DNA from: Pseudomonas lini
GTDB taxonomy: Bacteria > Pseudomonadota > Gammaproteobacteria > Pseudomonadales > Pseudomonadaceae
Reading direction: 5' to 3'
Length of the DNA: 64,000 bases
Assembly (NCBI RefSeq): GCF_030812475.1
Contig: NZ_JAUSSR010000005.1
Span: 248,001-312,000, forward strand
A model generated the notes under the pieces. That model did no database searches. It was not told where the DNA came from and worked only from the letters and a program-made list of their open reading frames with translations. This document shows, one piece after another, positions 59,101 to 64,000 of this stretch. A program made the position numbers and the translations under genes. Numbering within the stretch: the first letter of the stretch is position 1; the number at the start of each line of letters is the position of its first letter.

Positions 59101-60290
59101 ACCTGACCGGCCACAAACGCTTGCACGAAGCGCAAAACCAGCAGTTGGCTGAAACGCAGACCAGCAGCCATCTCAAAGACGAATTCTTCGCCGTCATGTC
59201 CCATGAGCTCAAGCACCCGCTCAATCTGATCCAGCTCAACGCGGAACTGCTGCGCCGCCTGCCCATTACCAAATCCCTGGCCCCCGCAGCCAAGGCGGTC
59301 GACACCATCTGTGACGCCGTCAACAGTCAGGCACGCATCATCAACGATCTGCTGGATGTGGCGCGCATACGCACGGGCAAGCTCAAACTCAAGCTTGCCG
59401 TCATGAACCTGTGTCAGGTGTTGCAAGACATCCATACCGTGGTCAGCAATGACGCTGCAGGCATCAACGTTACCCTGCGCCTCCCCGATGCGGGGCAACC
59501 GCTGATGATCAATGCCGATCCGACCCGCGTGGAACAGATCATCTGGAACCTGGTGAACAATGCGTTGAAATTCACCCCGGCGGGCGGCGTGATCCAGTTG
59601 ATTGCCAGTCGTGATGGCGGCATGGCCAGGCTCGACGTCAAGGACAGTGGCGTCGGCCTGAGCGCGGAGAGCATCAGCGAAGTGTTTGAACTGTTTGGCC
59701 AGGCAGCGAACCAGCATGCGACCCATCAACGGGATGGGCTGGGGATCGGGCTGTCGTTGGTGAGGCAACTGGCAGAAGCCCACGGCGGCAGTGTGGAGGT
59801 CAGCTCCGAGGGTCTGGGCAAGGGTTGTATCTTCACGGTCCTGCTGCCGCTGAGTCAATCTGCACAGGACACGACGGGCCCCGCACAACCTGAGGAACTG
59901 TCCGGACGCCTTGCCGGCGTCACGGTGTTGCTGGTGGACGACTCTGCGGAGGTTCTGGAGACCCTGAAAATGCTGCTGGAGATGGAGGATGCCCGGGTCA
60001 TTGCCTTCCCGGAACCGGTGAAGGCGCTGGAAGCGGCACAGACAGGTCGATACGACCTGGTGATCTGCGATATCGGCATGCCGGTCATGAGCGGCCATGA
60101 ACTGATGCGCGCATTGCGCGAGCTCCCGCATATCAAGCAAGTCCCGGCCATTGCATTGACCGGGTATGGTGCTGACAGCGATATAGAGGAATCCCGCAAG
60201 TCGGGATTCGATCGTCATCTGAGCAAGCCGGTATCCTACGAAGCGCTGATCGAAACCATTGAGGAACTGAGACGCGCACTGCAGCGTTGA
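56145..60290 (+). CDS. CheB-CheR-PAS-histidine kinase-receiver hybrid protein
   Basis: This very large protein (1381 residues from the ATG at 56145) joins a chemotaxis methylesterase, a methyltransferase and a complete hybrid kinase. The CheB part has GIGASAGGLQAI (Ser32), HLSPDHES (His59) and SGTGSDGAVG (Asp151), so the esterase triad is intact. The CheR part follows from about residue 230, with SAGCASGEEAYSLAM near 341 and ICRNLLIYL near 447. A long coiled coil (about 673-749, heptads of NEEL/NEEM) leads into two PAS domains. The kinase has His1020 in MSHELKHP and an ATPase domain with GIGLSLVRQLAEAHGG. The receiver ends the protein with Asp1309 in VICDIGMP. The ATG at 56145 lacks a good ribosome binding site, and a GTG at 55995 in frame is an alternative. 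It may couple methylation-type signalling to phosphotransfer. Confidence 0.92.
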   Translation: MTTSSDRSKNTLQTRPTRSHRPDFAVVGIGASAGGLQAIKLFFENMPQDNGLAFVIILHLSPDHESVADKIIQESTRMPVLQVTETVPIEKNRVYVISPTQRLTMNDGYLEVSPSDALTGRHASIDLFFRDLALAHRERAFCVVLSGTGSDGAVGLSRIKEQGGVTLAQAPEDAEFDGMPRAAIETHMVDLVLPVVEMPQKLLELWHNAKKITLPSANDAQLQPSPSVVEREAVAAEQLVQDILIQLRAGTGHDFKHYKRATVLRRIERRMQVTAQADLAGYYRYLLNYPEEITALLADMLIGVTNFFRDREAFEALERDVVPQLVSAAVSAQPETEEIRVWSAGCASGEEAYSLAMLLNDQLQLDTSAASFQLFATDIDERAISVGRAGLYPQAIITDVPPTRLRHYFSKEGRQYRIRKEIREKVLFTKHNLLSDPPFSHIDLIVCRNLLIYLDREVQREILQMFHFALRPGGFLFLGSSESTDVCDELFAPVDKRNRIFRAKTGPANSRRPLSLPRGGYVRTRLAQLAPPNTKSRKSSFADIHQRALQQSAPPSIIIDGRADILHMSESAGRFLRHGGGELSRNLLTLILAELRLELRTTLFEVQQSGQVVQSRAVPIKHEDKSFLVSLVAHPYKDEEADDEFVLVIFEEIEVDPAQASADSALRREDQVLSSLERDLQRTKLQLQDTIEQSEVSSEELKTSNEEMQSINEELRSATEELETSKEELQSINEELLTVNFELKTKVEETDKINDYLSNLIASTDIATVFVDRSMRIKWFTPRATDIFNMLPVDTGRSLLDITHRLRYDNLAADAAQVFESLNMIEREVSSNDNRWYIARLLPYRSSEDHIDGTVLTFIDISKRRAAEEELRLGEERMRLVAESTRDYAIITLDEQGIITSWNKGAEVIFGYGKAEAEGAYYDFIFSAEDRAAGVPENDLSSARTHGRSQDERWHLHKDGSRFFCSGEVTLLKGENLKGYVKIARDLTGHKRLHEAQNQQLAETQTSSHLKDEFFAVMSHELKHPLNLIQLNAELLRRLPITKSLAPAAKAVDTICDAVNSQARIINDLLDVARIRTGKLKLKLAVMNLCQVLQDIHTVVSNDAAGINVTLRLPDAGQPLMINADPTRVEQIIWNLVNNALKFTPAGGVIQLIASRDGGMARLDVKDSGVGLSAESISEVFELFGQAANQHATHQRDGLGIGLSLVRQLAEAHGGSVEVSSEGLGKGCIFTVLLPLSQSAQDTTGPAQPEELSGRLAGVTVLLVDDSAEVLETLKMLLEMEDARVIAFPEPVKALEAAQTGRYDLVICDIGMPVMSGHELMRALRELPHIKQVPAIALTGYGADSDIEESRKSGFDRHLSKPVSYEALIETIEELRRALQR

Positions 60291-60333
60291 ATGGGCTGCC
60301 GTCTGCCATCAGCTAGCATGAATGCTGTATGGG

Positions 60334-60512
60334 CCACCGCCTTCGCGGGCAAGCCCGCTCCCACAGGGCTTTGTGGTGAACACGGAATACGCGCTACGCC
60401 AACGATCAACCTGTAGGAGCTGGCTTGCCAGCGATGGTCGTGAACGATAACGCCTGCAATCTGGTTAAACGCGGCGCACGTGAGTCCATCGCCAGCAAGC
60501 TGGCTCCTACAG
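60334..60512. repeat. REP cluster (one single unit and one REPIN)
   Basis: A single REP (CTTCGCGGGCAAGCCCGCTC) lies at about 60341-60370, followed by an inverted pair: CCTGTAGGAGCTGGCTTGCC from 60410 and, inverted, GCCAGCAAGCTGGCTCCTAC to 60512. They fill most of the 232-bp gap between the converging hybrid kinase and ThDP-enzyme genes. Confidence 0.85.
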
Positions 60513-60522
60513 TTTCGGCGTT

Positions 60523-62313
60523 TCATTTCTTACTTCCAGGCAGCACGGCGCTCAGCACCTGCTTGGCGGTTTGCACGATCACTCCCGCTTCGTTCGGATC
60601 GCCTTTGAGCAAGGTCGAGGCAAACTTTTTCGCCTGTTCGAGCTTGATGTGCGGTGGCAATGGCGGGACGTCGGGGTCAGTCTTGAATTCGATCAGCACC
60701 GGAACGTCCGACGCCAGCGCCGTGTCCCAGGCAGCGGCCACGTCCTCTTCGCGATCGACGAAGATCCCCTTGAGCCCGATGGAAATGGCGAACAGGTGAT
60801 ACGGAACGTCGGGAATGTTCTGCGAAGCCTCGAATTTGGGATCGCCCTCCATCACCCTCTGCTCCCAGGTGACCTGATTAAGGTCTTCATTGTTGAACAC
60901 GGCGCATATCCATTTGGGGCTGTCCCATTGCCGCCAATACTTGGCGACGGTGATCAGCTCGGCCATGTTGTTCATCTGCATCGCGCCATCCCCCACCAGG
61001 GCGATCACGCTGCGTTGCGGGTAGGCGAATTTGGCCGCGATCGCGTAGGGAACGGCGGCCCCCATACAGGCCAGCCCGCCAGAGAGCGAACACTGCATGC
61101 CCCGGCGAATCTTCAAATCGCGGGCGTACCAATTGGCACACGAACCCGAATCGCTGGTGATGATCGCAAGCTCCGGCAGGCGTGGCGACAGTTCATACAC
61201 CACCCGCTGCGGATTGATCGGCTTGGCTTTTACCATGGCGCGCTTCTCCAGGGTCTTCTCCCAGGCACTGCGCCAGCCTTCGATTTTTTTCCGCCAGCGG
61301 CGCGATGTCTTCTGCTCAAGCAAGGGTGCCAGCGCCGCGAGCGTCTCGCCCGCATCGCCGACCAGATTGACTTCCATGGGATAACGCAAGCTGAGCATAT
61401 CGGGCTGCAAATCGATTTGCACCCCGCGCGCCTGCCCCTCCTTGGGGAGAAATTCGGAGTACGGGAAGCCGGAGCCGATCATCAGCAAGGTGTCGCATTC
61501 CATCATCAGCTTGTAACTGGGCTCGGTGCCCAGCAAACCGATGCTGCCGGTGACCCAAGGCAATTCATCCGGCAGCACAGCCTTGCCCAGCAACGCCTTG
61601 GCCACTCCGGCACCAAGCTTTTCAGCCACCGCGATCACCTGATCGGTCGCGCCCAATGCGCCGGCGCCGACCAGAATGGCGACCTTTTCACCTGCATTCA
61701 GTACATCCGCCGCGCGCTGCAGGTCAGCCTCATACGGCACCACTCTGGGCTTGCTGTAACCGACGCCGGAATGCACCGTACCGTGGGCCCTTGCCGGTGC
61801 CTGATACTCGGCGTCCTGCAGGTCACTGGGCAGGATGATCGCCGTCACCCGACGCTCGCCGATCGCGGTGCGGACCGCCCGGTCGACCAGGTGCCGGATT
61901 TGCGCCGGTGCCGAGGCCTGCTGCACGAACGCGCCCGCCACGTCCTTGAACATCGACAACAGGTCCAGCTCCTGCTGATAGTGGCCGCCGAGTGCCGCAC
62001 GCGCCTGCTGCCCGACGATCGCCAATACCGGCATGTGATCCATGCGCGCGTCATACAGCCCGGTGAGCAGATGCGAGGCGCCAGGGCCGGAAGTGGCGAT
62101 GCACACCCCCAGTTCGCCAGTGAACTTGGCATGGGCCGAGGCCATGAAGGCGGCCATTTCTTCATGCCTGGCTTGAATGAATTCGATCTTGCCCTGGGCA
62201 CGGCTCAACGCGCCGAAGACGCCATTGATGCCGTCCCCCGGATAACCAAAAATCCGCGTGACGCCCCATTGGCTGAGTCGCTCAACCAGAAAATCACCCA
62301 CTGTCGTTGTCAT
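60523..62313 (-). CDS. ThDP-dependent enzyme, pyruvate oxidase (PoxB)-like
   Basis: This 596-residue enzyme has three-part ThDP-enzyme architecture: PYR domain with RHEEMAAFMASAHAK (Glu51) and SGPGASHLLTGLYDARMDH, a central domain with VAILVGAGALGA, and a PP domain with GDGAMQMNNMAELITVAKYW and NNEDLNQVTWEQR. These fit PoxB-like pyruvate oxidases more than acetolactate synthases. GAGGA lies about six bases before the ATG. The C-terminus is not clearly PoxB-like, so membrane recruitment is unproved. It stands alone. Confidence 0.88.
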   Translation of the reverse strand: MTTTVGDFLVERLSQWGVTRIFGYPGDGINGVFGALSRAQGKIEFIQARHEEMAAFMASAHAKFTGELGVCIATSGPGASHLLTGLYDARMDHMPVLAIVGQQARAALGGHYQQELDLLSMFKDVAGAFVQQASAPAQIRHLVDRAVRTAIGERRVTAIILPSDLQDAEYQAPARAHGTVHSGVGYSKPRVVPYEADLQRAADVLNAGEKVAILVGAGALGATDQVIAVAEKLGAGVAKALLGKAVLPDELPWVTGSIGLLGTEPSYKLMMECDTLLMIGSGFPYSEFLPKEGQARGVQIDLQPDMLSLRYPMEVNLVGDAGETLAALAPLLEQKTSRRWRKKIEGWRSAWEKTLEKRAMVKAKPINPQRVVYELSPRLPELAIITSDSGSCANWYARDLKIRRGMQCSLSGGLACMGAAVPYAIAAKFAYPQRSVIALVGDGAMQMNNMAELITVAKYWRQWDSPKWICAVFNNEDLNQVTWEQRVMEGDPKFEASQNIPDVPYHLFAISIGLKGIFVDREEDVAAAWDTALASDVPVLIEFKTDPDVPPLPPHIKLEQAKKFASTLLKGDPNEAGVIVQTAKQVLSAVLPGSKK

Positions 62314-62627
62314 GTCGATCCTCGCCGTTCACCGATGCGTAGAGCATTCCCGGGGAAGGCAACCGAATTACCGCCCCGAGAGGTGTAAGGGTCTGGACAG
62401 TCGCGTTGACTTCGAAGTTTCGATAATTGGGGAGGATATTTGACGGGGAAAGATAAAGCAGCCCGAAGGCAGTCGTAACACCGCTGAAACACTCAACTTT
62501 TTGCTTCGCCAATACCCGACGGTCAACCGGGGGGCGGCCGGTTCCGATGCTACGCTTTCAACTTCTCGAGTCGAGTTGATGCGATGCAAAAAGAACCCTC
62601 ACTCCCCAGCCGCTCGCCGGTGCAACG
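62314..62627. other. 314-bp gap between divergent genes
   Basis: This stretch holds the leftward promoter of the ThDP-enzyme gene and the rightward promoter of the small membrane protein. No strong repeat, terminator or small gene was found. Confidence 0.4.
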
Positions 62628-63068
62628 ATGAAGCGAACCCTGATGGGAGGCATCGCCATCGCGGTGATCGGCGCGATGACCTATGGGCTCATCCAGTGGA
62701 ACACCGTCGAACACCGCAAAGTGGACGCGCGGTGCAGCGAAGCCAAGCAGGCGCTCAAAAGCGTGGAAATCCGCGCACGGGCGTTGGCCGCCGGATTGTC
62801 GGTAGAAGAATATGCCAAGGATGAGGAAGCCAAAGTGGCGGCCTTGATCGATGCCCTCGACGCGGCGACCAATGAAGCCGAGGTCAACCGGGTGATAGAA
62901 GCTCACGCGGCCTCCATCGAAGCCCACGCAGCGGCGATCGATGCGGAGATCAATGCTCGGGGCGAGCAGATATTCCTTGACCAGCGCGCCATGAAACGGC
63001 GGATACCGGCCGACGTCAGACAGGAACTGCAACGCGCCGCGAAGGCGGTCAGCGTGTCTTGCGATTAG
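62628..63068 (+). CDS. Hypothetical single-membrane-helix protein
   Basis: This 146-residue protein has an N-terminal membrane helix (GGIAIAVIGAMTYGLIQW) that could be a signal anchor, then a long charged, alanine-rich helical region (IEAHAASIEAHAAAIDAEIN) likely to form a coiled coil. No ribosome binding site is obvious before the ATG. The function is unknown; it is probably inner-membrane anchored with the coiled coil in the periplasm or cytoplasm. Confidence 0.65.
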   Translation: MKRTLMGGIAIAVIGAMTYGLIQWNTVEHRKVDARCSEAKQALKSVEIRARALAAGLSVEEYAKDEEAKVAALIDALDAATNEAEVNRVIEAHAASIEAHAAAIDAEINARGEQIFLDQRAMKRRIPADVRQELQRAAKAVSVSCD

Positions 63069-63222
63069 TGTTGCGCGCGTTCTGACACTTAATGTCAAAC
63101 AATACTAAGGCCCGTTACCCGCCCGACAGCGTCTCCACCCATTGATACCCGGGCCAGTTTTGTCGCCAGTTGATACCATCCAGCACATTGATATGACGCT
63201 TTAATGTCTGGAAGAACTTTTT

Positions 63223-64000
63223 GTGAACATCATCCGTCAGTGGTTACGGCAACCCCATGCACGTCTCATTGCCCTCACCGGCCTGGTTCTGATCCTGCCC
63301 CTGTGCCTGCGTGCCGCGCTGGGCTGGTCCAATCCCCATGGCTACCTGTCGGACCTGTGCATCGGGAGCCTGCTCATCGTGCTCCTGCATCGACGCCCCT
63401 GGTGGCTGGCTCTGCCGATTTTGCTGGGCTGGGGTCTCATGGCCGTGGCGAGCGCCGAGCTGGTCAGCGCGGTCGGCCGGCTGCCCAATCTGTCGGACTT
63501 GCACTACTTGCTCGATCCGCAGTTTCTGGAAAACTCCACCGGCGGCGGATTCGCCCAACCCTGGTTGGCCGCCACCTTGCTGCTGGGACTGATGGCGTGG
63601 CTGTGCACCCACTGGCTGGGCGCTGCGACACCGGCACCCCGCCTGCCCCGTCATGCCTGGTCGGTGCCACTGGTGCTGCTGACCGCTCACTGGGGCGCGC
63701 AACACCTGCAACCTACCGATGCGGACCAGTGGCACGTGTTTAACTTGCCGCACCAAGTGCTGGCCGCTGGCGTGGGAGATGTTCAAGCGCGCGCGGAAGA
63801 CTGGCTGGAAGGTGACGAGATCGATGTCGCTCCGCAGATGGCCGGCCTCACCGAGCTCGACCTGACCGGCCAACCCCTGCTGGCAGCCCCCGGACGTGCT
63901 CGCAACGTCTTGATCATTGCCCTGGAAGGCATTCCCGGCGCTTATGTGGGGGTCAACCGCCAGGCCTTGCACAGCAGCTATCAAGAGAACCTGATGCCGC
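63223..64000 (+). CDS. LTA-synthase-like sulfatase-family membrane protein (partial, cut by window edge)
   Basis: This open frame (259 codons, no stop before base 64000) starts with a GTG at 63223, with GGAAGAA seven bases upstream. It has several hydrophobic segments (LIALTGLVLILPLCLRAALG, SLLIVLLHRRPWWLALPILL, WLAATLLLGLMAWLC) and then NVLIIALEGIPGAYVG, the start of an alkaline-phosphatase/sulfatase domain like that of LTA synthases and periplasmic phosphoglycerol transferases. The catalytic Thr and metal ligands lie beyond the window. In Gram-negatives this family modifies envelope glycans or lipids. Confidence 0.82.
   Translation, partial: MNIIRQWLRQPHARLIALTGLVLILPLCLRAALGWSNPHGYLSDLCIGSLLIVLLHRRPWWLALPILLGWGLMAVASAELVSAVGRLPNLSDLHYLLDPQFLENSTGGGFAQPWLAATLLLGLMAWLCTHWLGAATPAPRLPRHAWSVPLVLLTAHWGAQHLQPTDADQWHVFNLPHQVLAAGVGDVQARAEDWLEGDEIDVAPQMAGLTELDLTGQPLLAAPGRARNVLIIALEGIPGAYVGVNRQALHSSYQENLMP

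Noticed and set aside
57870..60218. Long leftward frames inside the CheB/CheR hybrid gene
   Set aside because: The forward strand has intact catalytic motifs throughout; the reverse translations show no domain and overlap each other in different frames.
62294..62589. Small leftward frames upstream of the ThDP-enzyme gene
   Set aside because: They overlap each other, lack ribosome binding sites and show no motif; the stretch is better read as a divergent promoter region.
63244..63984. A 246-codon leftward frame at the right edge
   Set aside because: The forward strand encodes a sulfatase-type membrane protein with ribosome binding site and membrane helices; the reverse translation is glutamine- and glycine-rich with no motif.

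Overview
The window is high-GC, densely coded DNA from a Pseudomonas of the fluorescens type. The pointers are the ssu-type sulfonate-binding proteins with a molybdopterin-binding Mop protein, the DUF1302/DUF1329 pair, Pseudomonas-type REP elements (GTAGGAGC...GGCTTGCC...GCGAA) in several gene gaps, and a complete hydroxyproline operon. No rRNA, tRNA, insertion sequence, prophage or CRISPR array was seen. Nearly all genes are metabolic, transport or regulatory and look intact.

Layout. (1) 585-9927: a sulfur or S-oxide scavenging block, mostly leftward. It holds a Mop protein, two different ABC binding proteins, one permease and ATPase, an FMNH2-dependent LLM monooxygenase and a DMSO-reductase-family molybdoenzyme. 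A third binding protein is divergent and closed by a clear terminator. (2) 10143-15551: a TonB-dependent receptor, then a well-formed cobalamin riboswitch, then a BtuFCD/Fec-like ABC operon (binding protein, permease, ATPase, overlapping start/stop codons). (3) 15497-22449: a leftward RND transporter / YCF48-like / DUF1329 / DUF1302 set, probably an envelope export system for a hydrophobic compound. (4) 22605-38831: the most unusual part, a biotin-dependent carboxylation island organised around a GntR regulator and two matching palindromes (ATTGTCGACAAT and ATTGTTGACAAT). It has two acyl-CoA carboxyltransferase subunits, two acyl-CoA ligases, two biotin carriers, a biotin carboxylase, two transcarboxylase-5S-like proteins that have both lost the usual lysine and a metal-binding histidine, a Zn-ribbon/OB-fold protein, a thiolase-like protein without its nucleophilic cysteine, an MFS importer and a YeiH-type exporter. 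(5) 38914-41320: a flavodoxin-fold quinone reductase, a RidA protein and a DUF1778/GNAT toxin-antitoxin pair. (6) 41388-51083: a ten-gene hydroxyproline uptake and catabolism operon with ABC importer, two proline-racemase-superfamily enzymes, FAD dehydrogenase, DapA-like deaminase, aldehyde dehydrogenase and GntR regulator. (7) 51344-54917: an ANR/FNR-type box ahead of a small DUF6555-like gene and a GFA-family protein, then a three-gene envelope or stress operon. (8) 55062-64000: a glycosyltransferase, a giant CheB-CheR-PAS-histidine kinase-receiver protein, a pyruvate-oxidase-like ThDP enzyme, a small membrane protein, and the start of an LTA-synthase-like sulfatase cut by the window edge.

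How the parts work together. In the hydroxyproline block the enzymes chain directly: epimerase, D-hydroxyproline dehydrogenase, deaminase and aldehyde dehydrogenase give 2-oxoglutarate. In the carboxylation island the parts suggest uptake of a carboxylic acid, CoA activation, ATP-dependent carboxylation on biotin, and carbon-carbon cleavage or condensation by the thiolase-like/DUF35 pair. The substrate cannot be read from sequence. All family assignments were made by eye from motifs; no database search was run.
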